Positions 24,702 through 32,972 of a stretch of 64,000 nucleotides of DNA are shown piece by piece. The notes below the pieces were generated by a model that was given only the letters and a program-made list of their open reading frames with translations, was not told where the DNA came from and made no database searches. The stretch spans positions 11,100 to 75,099 of the forward strand of contig JBJORA010000010.1 in assembly GCA_046049675.1 (NCBI GenBank), given 5' to 3'. The DNA is from CAIXQW01 sp046049675. Lineage in GTDB: Bacteria > Bacteroidota > Bacteroidia > Chitinophagales > Chitinophagaceae. A program made the position numbers and the translations under genes. Each line of letters opens with the position of its first letter. Within the stretch, counting starts at the first letter, position 1.

Positions 24702-25922
24702 ATGCATCCAAAAGAGCTTAGCATAGAACAATTTGACTACGATTTACCAGAAAGCAAAATTGCATTTACTGCAGTTGAGCCTCGTGATCATAGTAAATTA
24801 TTGATGGTTACGCCAACTGGTATGGCAGATCACATGTTTTACGATTTGCCCAACTTATTGGATAGCCATAGTATTTTGATTGCCAATAATAGTAAGGTTA
24901 TACCTGCTCGTATTATTGTAGAAGTAAACCACAAAGCCCACGTTGAAATTTTTCTATTAGAACCTCAGCCGCCAGACGACTATTATTCTGTATTTAATAG
25001 AAGTGGCGCTGAAGGTTGCACTTGGCTTTGTTTTATTGGAAAAGCGCGCAAGTGGAAAGCGCAGCAGCTACTCACGTTAAATGTACCCGCTTTAGATGCG
25101 ACAATTAGCTTTGAAAGATTAGAGCAAAGAGATAACGCCCATCTTGTGCGTTTAACATGGAACACTTCGCATCCATTGTCATTAGTACTAGAGCATGTCG
25201 GCAAAATGCCTTTGCCACCATATATCACACGAGAAGCAGATGCTAACGATGCACAACGTTATCAAACAGCTTACAGCGAGGTTTTAGGCAGTGTTGCCGC
25301 GCCTACTGCTGGTTTGCACTTTACACGTCAACTGCTGGATAGCATCATACAACGTGGTATTGCAACACACTATGTAAGCCTTCATGTAGGTGCAGGAACA
25401 TTTGCACCTGTAAAAGCGATGCATATGGCAGATCATGCGATGCATGCAGAGCAATTTACTGTAAGCGTCGCTTTGCTTGAAAGTCTACTGCAAGCCTTGC
25501 AAGCCGGTAAAAAGGTAGTCGCGGTTGGTACAACGAGTATGCGTACACTGGAAAGCTTGTATTGGATAGCTTTGCAATTAAAGCAGCAAGATGAGCATTT
25601 CACTTATTTGTCACAATGGACAGCTTACGATGAAGCGCCCGGGCAGTTTAGCTCAATTGATGCAGTTGAGATACTATTAGAGTATCTGCGCAAAGAGCAA
25701 TCCACCAGTTTGAATTGTGCTACACAAATTATTATTGCACCTGGGTATACATTTAGATTTGTAGATCAGCTTATCACCAATTTTCATCAACCTAAGAGCA
25801 CGCTGTTGTTGTTGATTGCCGCATTTGTTGGGATAGATCAATGGCCTAAAATATATGACCATGCTTTGAATAGTAGCTATCGCTTTTTGAGCTATGGCGA
25901 TAGTAGTTTGCTAATCCGCTAG
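24702..25922 (+). CDS. queA: S-adenosylmethionine:tRNA ribosyltransferase-isomerase
   Basis: 406 residues. QueA features: FDYDLPESKIA at the N-terminus, the KVIPARI strand, VGKMPLPPYI, the AAPTAGLHFT core, HVGAGTFAPVK and the C-terminal FHQPKSTLLLLIAAF. It transfers the ribosyl part of SAM to preQ1 at tRNA position 34 to give epoxyqueuosine. It is somewhat longer than the E. coli enzyme (about 356 residues), with extra sequence around 90-110 and 270-310, which is usual in this phylum. A TACTTTTG box ends 13 nt before the ATG. No other queuosine gene is in the window. Confidence 0.96.
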   Translation: MHPKELSIEQFDYDLPESKIAFTAVEPRDHSKLLMVTPTGMADHMFYDLPNLLDSHSILIANNSKVIPARIIVEVNHKAHVEIFLLEPQPPDDYYSVFNRSGAEGCTWLCFIGKARKWKAQQLLTLNVPALDATISFERLEQRDNAHLVRLTWNTSHPLSLVLEHVGKMPLPPYITREADANDAQRYQTAYSEVLGSVAAPTAGLHFTRQLLDSIIQRGIATHYVSLHVGAGTFAPVKAMHMADHAMHAEQFTVSVALLESLLQALQAGKKVVAVGTTSMRTLESLYWIALQLKQQDEHFTYLSQWTAYDEAPGQFSSIDAVEILLEYLRKEQSTSLNCATQIIIAPGYTFRFVDQLITNFHQPKSTLLLLIAAFVGIDQWPKIYDHALNSSYRFLSYGDSSLLIR

Positions 25923-25987
25923 TTTTGTATTTGGAACTCGGTACTAATTGTCTTTTTTACACTAAGCTACCCTTTTTAAACCCCAAA

Positions 25988-26005
25988 TCCCAGCCGAAGC
26001 TGGGA
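25988..26005. repeat. Intergenic palindrome TCCCAGC-CGAA-GCTGGGA
   Basis: A perfect 7-bp stem with a CGAA tetraloop about 65 bp after queA. No T-tract on either side, so not a standard terminator; it looks like a dispersed hairpin element. The rest of 25923-26216 has no frame; it includes a short ATAACGTTAT palindrome at 26170-26179. Confidence 0.55.
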
Positions 26006-26216
26006 CCTGGAGAAACTATAACCCATGAAAAAACAAACCTTGATTCCTTTGCCTTATTGGTGTCATTTTACTGAACTTCTAAAGCGCTTATTCGTTTGCA
26101 AAATTGGTGCCAAGAAGTAAAGGAACCTACGTATTAATATTATTTTAACTAAAAGAAGTGCTTATTTTTATAACGTTATGGCAATCACATAGTTATAAAT
26201 CAGTGCTTAATTCAAA

Positions 26217-26801
26217 TTAGTTGCTTCTTGATAAATTTCTGCGAATTCTGCTTAGGCTTTCTGGGAAAATGCCTAAAAACGCAGCAATGTCTTTCAATGA
26301 AATGCGTTGCACTAAATCTTGATTATTTGCTGTAAAAACCAAATATCGTTGCTCTGCACTTAAGCTAATTTGGTTGAACCTATCAATTTGGCTACTCATC
26401 AAACGCGCCTGCATAATTTTACGGAAATGACTTTCCAATTGAGGTATTTCTGTGAATAATGCCTCAAGTGTATCGTATTCAAAAACCAAAAGTTCGCAGT
26501 CTTCTAAACATTCAATCGTGCTAACGCTTGGTAATTTGCGTGTACATGCATGCAAATCAGCTATCCAATAGTCTTCCTTACTAAAAGAAAGAATATGCTG
26601 GCCGCCTGCGCTGTCAGTAATGTAATGCTTAAAAAGTCCCTTCGTGACGTAGGCAAACTTAGCATTGTACTCACCTTGCACAACAAATCGCTCTCGTTTT
26701 TTCAAGCGCATTAGTTTTGCGGCTGCAATTATTTTACTTCGCTCCGCAGGGGTAAACATGCTACCTTTGGCGAAATTATCTACGGCTTCTGAAACATACA
26801 T
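26217..26801 (-). CDS. Crp/Fnr-family transcriptional regulator
   Basis: 194 residues. Cyclic-nucleotide-binding-like beta-roll (about 25-120) and a C-terminal helix-turn-helix (about 160-190; ISLKDIAAFLGIFPESLSRIRRNL). The N-terminus lacks the Fnr cysteine cluster, and the cNMP phosphate cassette (GExxxxR[S/T]A) is not evident, so the ligand is unknown. This is the short Bacteroidota type often annotated Crp/Fnr. A TACTTTTA box lies 4 nt before the ATG. Divergent from the S4 protein gene with a 62-bp gap, a possible autoregulatory or target region. Confidence 0.85.
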   Translation of the reverse strand: MYVSEAVDNFAKGSMFTPAERSKIIAAAKLMRLKKRERFVVQGEYNAKFAYVTKGLFKHYITDSAGGQHILSFSKEDYWIADLHACTRKLPSVSTIECLEDCELLVFEYDTLEALFTEIPQLESHFRKIMQARLMSSQIDRFNQISLSAEQRYLVFTANNQDLVQRISLKDIAAFLGIFPESLSRIRRNLSRSN

Positions 26802-26805
26802 AGTG

Positions 26806-26813
26806 TAAAAGTA
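26806..26813 (-). promoter_or_regulatory. -7 box (TACTTTTA) 4 nt before the Crp/Fnr ATG
   Basis: Minus-strand TACTTTTA, then CACT and the ATG at 26801. Spacing would allow a leaderless transcript. No -33 element at standard distance. Confidence 0.4.
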
Positions 26814-26863
26814 CCGAGGATGGCTTCAAAGGAAATATTACATTCTTATATAGCAAATAGGCA

Positions 26864-27271
26864 ATGGCAGATGATAAGGTAAGGTTAGACCAGTATTTAT
26901 GGGCAATTAGGCTGTTTAAGAGTCGTTCTTTGGCCAAGGAAGCCATAGAGGATGGCAAGGTGCGCTTTAAGGACGAAACCACTAAAGCAAGTAAAAATGT
27001 ACAGGTAGGTGAAGTGTATAGCATCCGTACAAGCGAGAAACGCCAAAGCATTCAAGTAAAGTCTTTAATCTCTAAGCGTGTGGCATATACGCTAGCTATT
27101 GAGTGCTACTTTGATGTAAGCACGACCGAAGAAATTGAATACGGTCAGAATCGCCAATCAAGCAGTTTCTATACTGGTAAACGCCTTAGCAAAGTTGGTA
27201 GACCAACAAAAAAACAAGCGCGCGATTTACAGGACTTTTATGGCAGTCCAGAACCAGTGCCCGAAGACTAA
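26864..27271 (+). CDS. S4-domain RNA-binding protein (Hsp15/RqcP-like)
   Basis: 135 residues. An S4 domain occupies about 5-65 (VRLDQYLWAIRLFKSRSLAKEAI, DGKVRF, KNVQVGEVYSI), and the basic C-terminal part (GRPTKKQARDLQDF) is as in HslR/Hsp15. Proteins of this group bind the 50S subunit carrying peptidyl-tRNA after subunit dissociation. Its stop overlaps the convergent pyrG stop by 4 bp. Confidence 0.88.
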   Translation: MADDKVRLDQYLWAIRLFKSRSLAKEAIEDGKVRFKDETTKASKNVQVGEVYSIRTSEKRQSIQVKSLISKRVAYTLAIECYFDVSTTEEIEYGQNRQSSSFYTGKRLSKVGRPTKKQARDLQDFYGSPEPVPED

Positions 27272-28866
27272 TTGAGCGCGGCCTTTATAAACGCAACAAA
27301 CAAAGGATGCGGATTTTCAACCGTACTCTTATACTCAGGGTGAAACTGTGCACCAACAAAAAACTTATGTGTTGGCAACTCTACTATTTCTACTAAGCCC
27401 GTTTTATCGTTGATACCTGCAATGCGCATACCAGCATTTACAAACTGATCAGTATATGCATTATTAAATTCCCAACGATGACGGTGACGTTCGCTAATGC
27501 GTAGTACGTTACCATAGATATTGTATGATAAACTATCGGCAGAAAGATCACAGTTGTAAGAACCCAATCGCATCGTGCCGCCCATCAGGCTGATATCTTT
27601 TTGCTCTTCCATCAATGCGATGACAGGATGCTTCGTGTTTGGTTCCATTTCAGTACTGTGGGCTTCCTTGAGATGCAATACGTTTCTTGCAAATTCTATA
27701 CAGCACATTTGCATGCCTAGGCAAATACCAAAGAACGGTATATTGTTTTCTCTAATGTACTTAATGGCTTCAATCTTACCCTCAATACCGCGGCTACCAA
27801 ATCCTGGTGCAACGAGCACTCCATCTACATCTTGAAATTGCTTATGTGCAGTTGCTTCATCTAAATGCTCGCTGTGTACTAGCTTTACTTCTACCTTCAC
27901 TTCGTTTGCAGCGCCAGCGTGGTTAAAAGCTTCTAAAATACTCTTGTAAGCATCTTGTAATTCAACGTACTTACCAACAAGGGCTATTCTAACTTTGCCT
28001 TTTGGATACTTGAATTTCTCAAGGTATTGTTTCCACTTATCTAGCTTAGGCTCGTGCTTTGGCTTTAGTTCTAACTTCTTTAAACAAATTCTGTCTAGCC
28101 CCTCATTAAGCATCAACAAAGGCACTTCATAAATTGTACCAGCATCTGCGGCTTCGATAACTGCATCTGGTGTTACATTACAAAACAAGGCAATCTTGCG
28201 CTTAATTTCAGTGCTTAATGGATGTTCTGTGCGGCAAACGATAATATCAGGGTTTACACCTTCTTGACTTAACAATTTTACGCTGTGTTGAGTAGGTTTT
28301 GTTTTAAGCTCTTTTGCAGCGCTCAAGTATGGTATAAGCGTAAGGTGCACAATAATACAATTTTCACTACCTAACTCCCACTCTAGTTGTCGCACAGCTT
28401 CTACGTAAGGCAAACTTTCTATATCGCCAACGGTGCCGCCAATTTCAGTAATGATAATATCGTAAGCGTCATCCTGGCCAAGCAAGGTGATTCGTCGCTT
28501 TATTTCGTCGGTAATATGCGGCACTACTTGTACTGTTTTGCCTAAGTAAGCACCTTCGCGCTCTTTACGAATTACATAGTCGTAAATACGACCTGTGGTA
28601 ACATTATTTGCTTGAGATGTCGGGATATTTAAGAAGCGCTCGTAGTGGCCTAAATCTAGATCCGTTTCTGCACCATCTTCTGTTACAAAGCATTCGCCAT
28701 GTTCATAAGGGTTTAAAGTACCCGGATCTACATTGATGTAGGGATCTAATTTTTGAATTGTAACTGTAAAACCTTGTGCTTGCAATAACTTGGCTAGCGA
28801 TGCGGCTATAATGCCTTTTCCAAGACTAGAAGTAACTCCCCCCGTGACAAAAATATACTTCGACAT
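27268..28866 (-). CDS. pyrG: CTP synthase
   Basis: 532 residues from the ATG at 28866 (MSKYIFVTGGVTSSLGKGI). The amidoligase domain (about 1-265) carries the P-loop GGVTSSLGKG and Mg/ATP residues in KLDPYINVDPGTLNPYEHGECF. The class I glutaminase domain (about 295-532) has the nucleophile elbow FGICLGMQM and FHPEYKS. It makes CTP from UTP, ATP and glutamine. An ATG 24 codons upstream lies beyond the promoter box and is rejected. The 3' end overlaps the convergent S4 gene by 4 bp. The promoter carries a palindrome (separate entry). Confidence 0.98.
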   Translation of the reverse strand: MSKYIFVTGGVTSSLGKGIIAASLAKLLQAQGFTVTIQKLDPYINVDPGTLNPYEHGECFVTEDGAETDLDLGHYERFLNIPTSQANNVTTGRIYDYVIRKEREGAYLGKTVQVVPHITDEIKRRITLLGQDDAYDIIITEIGGTVGDIESLPYVEAVRQLEWELGSENCIIVHLTLIPYLSAAKELKTKPTQHSVKLLSQEGVNPDIIVCRTEHPLSTEIKRKIALFCNVTPDAVIEAADAGTIYEVPLLMLNEGLDRICLKKLELKPKHEPKLDKWKQYLEKFKYPKGKVRIALVGKYVELQDAYKSILEAFNHAGAANEVKVEVKLVHSEHLDEATAHKQFQDVDGVLVAPGFGSRGIEGKIEAIKYIRENNIPFFGICLGMQMCCIEFARNVLHLKEAHSTEMEPNTKHPVIALMEEQKDISLMGGTMRLGSYNCDLSADSLSYNIYGNVLRISERHRHRWEFNNAYTDQFVNAGMRIAGINDKTGLVEIVELPTHKFFVGAQFHPEYKSTVENPHPLFVAFIKAALN

Positions 28867-28908
28867 ACCGATCAATGATTGACCGGCCAAAATATTTTGG
28901 AGGTCGTG

Positions 28909-28945
28909 TAAAGGTAGTACAATGTAGGGTGTTGACAATCAACAC
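28909..28945 (-). promoter_or_regulatory. pyrG promoter with palindromic candidate operator
   Basis: On the minus strand TTG (28938-28936), 19 bp, TACCTTTA (28916-28909), a plausible -33/-7 pair. The -33 TTG is exactly the 3-nt centre of GTGTTGA-TTG-TCAACAC (28945-28929), perfect 7-bp arms. A regulator binding here would cover the -33 element. The hairpin has no T-tract, so it is not a terminator for the upstream gene. Confidence 0.6.
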
Positions 28946-28983
28946 GTTTTACACAGCCTAGTAAAAACACTTGTAAAGGCTTA

Positions 28984-30366
28984 CTATCGTTGCATTCTAC
29001 TAATCACGTCGCCAGTACTCAATTCTTCTTTTCTGCAAGTACGGTTAAAACTTTTTAGCTCTCCGTCAGGAAAAGCTAGTACACCACGTTGTTTGCTTAA
29101 CCAGTCTTGCTGCAGCATTATCAGCTTTAGTAAGTCGTCTTTCAGCTGCTTGTTATTCGCCGTAACAGCTCTTAGGTCTAATGCCTGCATTGCGCTCAAT
29201 CTCAAACTTGCGGTAACAAGATCTTGCTTATCTGCCTCTGCGGCATAGGCTGCAAGTAAGTACTCCTTACCATCTAGCTTAGTGGTAGTAATTGCAGTGC
29301 TTAGGCGTTTATTTTCTTCGCGCAATGAGTCTGTGCGCAAGGTTAGACTTTGAAGTTCTTGGCGATATTTATTAAGCGCTCGTTCATCTTCAATTGCCTT
29401 TATCTTAATTGTAATTTCGCTGCTAGGCTTTGCGCGCTCTGCTTCCCTAAGTTTTGCTATAGCTGCTAAAGTGTCGTATTGTAATAGGCGTTCCCCTTCA
29501 GTAATTAGTCGTTTGTATGCAATGTACTCATCGCGCTGTTGTTTTATGCGCAATTTTATATCGTTAATTTCTGTCTGCAAGTTTGCCACTGCCCACGGGA
29601 GGCCTTCACTTGATTGATCAATTTTATCTAGCTCAGTTTGTGCATTGCTTGCATAATCAGCAGCTCGTTCAAAATTTTCTTCTGCGAGTGATTCACGTGC
29701 CTTTGTAAGTGCTACATTAGTTTCAGCTGTAGCAGATGCAATTTTATTTTGGTTGTAAGTGGAAACTAAGTTGTCTTTTTTATCATTTAAGGCTTGTATA
29801 ATAGAAGCAACTTCTTCTTCATAAAACTCTTCTGTAAAGTTTGATTCTTTTGCTAGATTTTTTACGTAAGCGATATAAAGCAAAGCCTCAATTTGTTCAT
29901 TCTTTTGAGCATATTCATCTACTGTACTACTTGCGTTTCCTAGCTCCCTCAGTATTTCATCCGTTCTTTTGTCAGCGTAATTGTAGATGCTTTCGCCCAC
30001 TGTTTCTGGAATTATAGATTGTGCTTCGCTATATTCATCATCAGAATACACAATGCTGCCTTTCGCGTCATAGGCCGCCACTTGTAAAATTTGAACGGTC
30101 TTGTCACTAAAATCAATTTGATAAAGTGTTTTTATTTCAGCTACTTTTTTGCCGCGACTTAAAGTTGCAGGCTTGTAAATACTTTTACTCCAAAACCTAA
30201 CTGCACTTTTATCAAACTGCAACGGGAATTTCTCAACGTAATAAGTGCCATTTTCTGCAGTACTAGTACCAATTTTTTGCCAACGGTCTTCATCAACTGT
30301 TTGGGCAAATGTTTGAAAACCAAAAGCTATACAACACAGGACAAGCTGTAGAAAGAATTTTTTCAT
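28984..30366 (-). CDS. Secreted protein: adhesin-E-like domain plus coiled coil
   Basis: 460 residues with a signal peptide (1-21, ending FQTFA). Residues about 25-115 (DRWQKIGTSTAENGTYYVE ... RFWSKSIYKP ... YQIDFSDKTVQIL) resemble the surface-adhesin protein E type domain, a small beta-rich module on bacterial lipoproteins and periplasmic proteins. From about 125 to 400 the chain is almost wholly helical and charged (repeated E/K/A/L, LREENKRLSTAI), likely a long coiled coil. The C-terminus is short with a lone cysteine (FNRTCRKEEL). Function unknown. A TAAATTTG box lies 4 nt before the ATG. Confidence 0.65.
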   Translation of the reverse strand: MKKFFLQLVLCCIAFGFQTFAQTVDEDRWQKIGTSTAENGTYYVEKFPLQFDKSAVRFWSKSIYKPATLSRGKKVAEIKTLYQIDFSDKTVQILQVAAYDAKGSIVYSDDEYSEAQSIIPETVGESIYNYADKRTDEILRELGNASSTVDEYAQKNEQIEALLYIAYVKNLAKESNFTEEFYEEEVASIIQALNDKKDNLVSTYNQNKIASATAETNVALTKARESLAEENFERAADYASNAQTELDKIDQSSEGLPWAVANLQTEINDIKLRIKQQRDEYIAYKRLITEGERLLQYDTLAAIAKLREAERAKPSSEITIKIKAIEDERALNKYRQELQSLTLRTDSLREENKRLSTAITTTKLDGKEYLLAAYAAEADKQDLVTASLRLSAMQALDLRAVTANNKQLKDDLLKLIMLQQDWLSKQRGVLAFPDGELKSFNRTCRKEELSTGDVISRMQR

Positions 30367-30370
30367 GCCG

Positions 30371-30378
30371 CAAATTTA
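30371..30378 (-). promoter_or_regulatory. -7 box (TAAATTTG) 4 nt before an ATG
   Basis: Minus-strand TAAATTTG, then CGGC, then the ATG at 30366. This spacing puts initiation at the start codon. No TTG at the -33 distance. Confidence 0.45.
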
Positions 30379-30414
30379 TTGCTTATGTTTTAAATACTAA
30401 TGATTGCAATAAAC

Positions 30415-31089
30415 TTAGTGCAGCAAATCTGGTCTGCGTTCTTGTGTTCTTTGCAAAGCCTGCTCATGACGCCATTCTTCAATTTTTGCGGCATGCCCAC
30501 TTAGCAGAATATCTGGCACAATTTGCCCTCGAAATTCTTGAGGTCTTGTATATACAGGTGGTGCTAGTAAATTATCTTGAAAACTGTCTGTCAAGGCACT
30601 CGTCTCATCATTTAGCGCACCAGGAATTATTCTGCCAATGCTGTCAACGAGCACAGCAGCGGCAAGTTCGCCACCACTCAGCACATAATCACCAATGCTA
30701 ATTTCTTTGGTCACAAACATATCGCGTATACGCTGGTCAATGCCTTTGTAATGTCCGCAAATGAGCATTAAATCGCCACCTAGCGACAATTGGTTTGCAA
30801 TGCGCTGATTATACTGCGTACCGTCCGGTGTGAGGTAAATAATATCGCTGTAGGTGCGTTCGCTTTGCAATTTTTCAATCAATATCGCTAGCGGTTCGCA
30901 CATCATTACCATACCAGCGCCACCGCCAAATTGATAGTCGTCTACTTGCCCATGTTTGTACGGTGTATAGTCGCGCAAATTATGTACGTGCACTTCCAGT
31001 AGTCCTCGCTCTTGAGCACGCTTCATTATGCTATGACTAAGCGGGCTTGCAAGCAATTCGGGCACAACAGTTATGATATCAAAGCGCAT
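30415..31089 (-). CDS. trmD: tRNA (guanine37-N1)-methyltransferase
   Basis: 224 residues. The SPOUT trefoil knot region includes FGGGAGMVMM, ICGHYKGIDQRIRD and EISIGDYVLSGGELAAAVLVDS. It methylates G37 in tRNAs with G36. It follows rimM by 11 bp (rimM-trmD pair); rpsP, the usual first gene, is elsewhere. Confidence 0.97.
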   Translation of the reverse strand: MRFDIITVVPELLASPLSHSIMKRAQERGLLEVHVHNLRDYTPYKHGQVDDYQFGGGAGMVMMCEPLAILIEKLQSERTYSDIIYLTPDGTQYNQRIANQLSLGGDLMLICGHYKGIDQRIRDMFVTKEISIGDYVLSGGELAAAVLVDSIGRIIPGALNDETSALTDSFQDNLLAPPVYTRPQEFRGQIVPDILLSGHAAKIEEWRHEQALQRTQERRPDLLH

Positions 31090-31100
31090 TGTAAAAATTA

Positions 31101-31634
31101 TTAGCTATTAAAAGCATCAACATAGCCTTCTGGTAATTGTAAAATTAGTTGCTGCGTTTGAGGTAGTACTTGCATGATAAATTCTTCTTGAATCGGCACT
31201 AGCAACTCATTGCCTTTATTATCTAAAACAAAAAACTGTTGCACGCCAATGCGCTCTATGCGAATCAACTTAGCTTGCAAACCTTGGTGTGGTTCACTTA
31301 CATTAAAGCCAATAATACCTTGATAGTCGTTTTCCTTTAACGCGACCTCGGCGATAAGTGGACTAGCAAATGCGCGGCACTGTTTAAGTGCTTTGGCTTG
31401 CTCCGGTGTATCTATACCTTCGAGTTTTACGATAAAACTATCATCATCAATAGCTCTTGTGCTTTCGATAAAATGCGGAATAAAACTGCCTGGCAACAAC
31501 TCTAGCATAATAGCTTGCCACTTTGCAACAAGCTGTGGCTTTGCCAAGTTATGACGCACAATTAATTCGCCATGCACACCATGCGCACCGCTGATATTAC
31601 CTATACAAACAGGCTGTGGTAAGGTAATGGCCAT
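31101..31634 (-). CDS. rimM: 16S rRNA processing protein RimM
   Basis: 177 residues. N-terminal RimM barrel (CIGNISGAHGVHGELIV) and C-terminal PRC-barrel (IGFNVSEPHQGLQAKLIRIE ... LLVPIQEEFI). It assists 30S head maturation by binding S19. It follows the peroxiredoxin gene by 9 bp and precedes trmD. Confidence 0.95.
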   Translation of the reverse strand: MAITLPQPVCIGNISGAHGVHGELIVRHNLAKPQLVAKWQAIMLELLPGSFIPHFIESTRAIDDDSFIVKLEGIDTPEQAKALKQCRAFASPLIAEVALKENDYQGIIGFNVSEPHQGLQAKLIRIERIGVQQFFVLDNKGNELLVPIQEEFIMQVLPQTQQLILQLPEGYVDAFNS

Positions 31635-31643
31635 CCAGTAAAA

Positions 31644-32114
31644 TTAAGCTGGTACTTGTAGTACTTCTTTAATGGCAGCATAGTTTGGCTGATCGCCTGG
31701 AGTGGCACAATACTCAGCGTAACTAATATTGCCTTCTGCATTTACCACAAAAGCACTACGCTTGCTTACGCCTTGCATTTCAAATGCAGGAAACACCTCG
31801 TACAGACTATCGTATGCCTTGCTAGCTTCTTTATTGAAATCGCTTAGCAACGGAAAGTTCAAATTATTTTCAGCCTTAAATTTATCTAATGTAAAAAGGC
31901 TATCTACACTAATGCCAACCACTTCTGCATTTACATTATTAAACGCAGCTAAGCTATCGCGCATTGTACATAATTCAGTAGTACATACGCCTGTAAATGC
32001 TAATGGAAAGAATAGTACCACTACATTTTTACCTTTATAATCTGATAAATTTACTTTTTGCTTTTCTGTATTGTACAGCGAAAAATCTGGTGCTGCTTGT
32101 CCTACGCTAATCAT
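31644..32114 (-). CDS. Peroxiredoxin (AhpC/TSA family, PrxQ/AhpE-like)
   Basis: 156 residues, thioredoxin fold. The active-site motif P-x-x-x-T-x-x-C is present (Pro37, Thr41, Cys44 in FFPLAFTGVCTTELC), with a second cysteine at 49 (C-x4-C, the PrxQ/BCP resolving position); the conserved Arg that completes the site is likely the one near residue 128. It reduces hydrogen or organic peroxides in the cytoplasm. First gene of a prx-rimM-trmD run. Confidence 0.9.
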   Translation of the reverse strand: MISVGQAAPDFSLYNTEKQKVNLSDYKGKNVVVLFFPLAFTGVCTTELCTMRDSLAAFNNVNAEVVGISVDSLFTLDKFKAENNLNFPLLSDFNKEASKAYDSLYEVFPAFEMQGVSKRSAFVVNAEGNISYAEYCATPGDQPNYAAIKEVLQVPA

Positions 32115-32174
32115 AACGAATCTTAAATTAATTTTTAGTTTGGTGGCAAATATAGTGCAAATGCCACACTAGCC

Positions 32175-32786
32175 CTATCGCACGATTTGATAGCCCTTAG
32201 GTTCTGCAAATTCTGCTTGATCTACTGGTACTTGCTGCACCGTACGCGCAATGAGCGTAATTGTAGCCTTACCAGCATTAATTTGATATTGCAATGGCAG
32301 ACCACGTAGTTGCGAAAATTGGGCATTAATTGTAGCAGGGCTACCAATTAAATCTGCGGTGTAAAAAAGCGTGTTCTGCATACCATTCGCATATTTTATC
32401 GTCATTTGTTTGCATGTATGCCCTGCAATTACCTTTGTTTCAGTGCCGGGTGTGTAGGTTGCTCCTTCAAATTGCTTGTTGTTGCTTGCAATTGTAGCAG
32501 CATCAACCCGTTTAGCTATTTTTTTATCACCTTCTGAATTGTATACAGTAGCGCTTTCGTTGCCTTTACGGATCACTACATTATATAAGCCACCGTCACT
32601 AATCATTTCTTGCTTGATTTGATCGTCTTTAATCACTACAATATACTCGCCTTTACTTTTAGTAAAGTCGTTGCCAAGGTAGATGTCGTAAACTATCTTG
32701 CCCTCGTTGAAAGCAATTTGGGCACTAGCATTTAGGCCAAACAAGAGGATTGCTAGCAGCGCAACTAAACTTTTGATGTTCCACAT
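32175..32786 (-). CDS. Exported protein of unknown function (DUF4412-like)
   Basis: 203 residues with a signal peptide (1-22, ending NASAQ). The chain is beta-rich: GKIVYDIYLGND, KGEYIVVIKDDQIKQEM, AGHTCKQMTIKYANG and GLPLQYQINAGKATITL. This resembles the DUF4412/GLPGLI-like periplasmic proteins of Bacteroidota, which have no assigned role. Only one cysteine (GHTC). Single gene, 60 bp upstream of the peroxiredoxin. Confidence 0.7.
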   Translation of the reverse strand: MWNIKSLVALLAILLFGLNASAQIAFNEGKIVYDIYLGNDFTKSKGEYIVVIKDDQIKQEMISDGGLYNVVIRKGNESATVYNSEGDKKIAKRVDAATIASNNKQFEGATYTPGTETKVIAGHTCKQMTIKYANGMQNTLFYTADLIGSPATINAQFSQLRGLPLQYQINAGKATITLIARTVQQVPVDQAEFAEPKGYQIVR

Positions 32787-32972
32787 ATTACAGCTAAGGT
32801 ATGGCTATTTGTGTGCTTGTAACAAGCAAAATGCACAATTTGTTGCTTCGTGGCTGTGCAACACTATGTGGTTCAAATAGATAAAGCCAATACTTAAAAG
32901 CTTCATAATTCCCATAAATCAACAAAAACAATATGACAAAATAGCTATTTTTGCTGCTTGCAAAATGAAATT

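Noticed and set aside
25988..26005. Hairpin as terminator of queA
   Set aside because: A perfect stem but no T-tract downstream and too far (about 65 bp) from the stop; kept only as a repeat.
32958..32972. TTG start for miaB five codons upstream
   Set aside because: The ATG at 32973 fits better.
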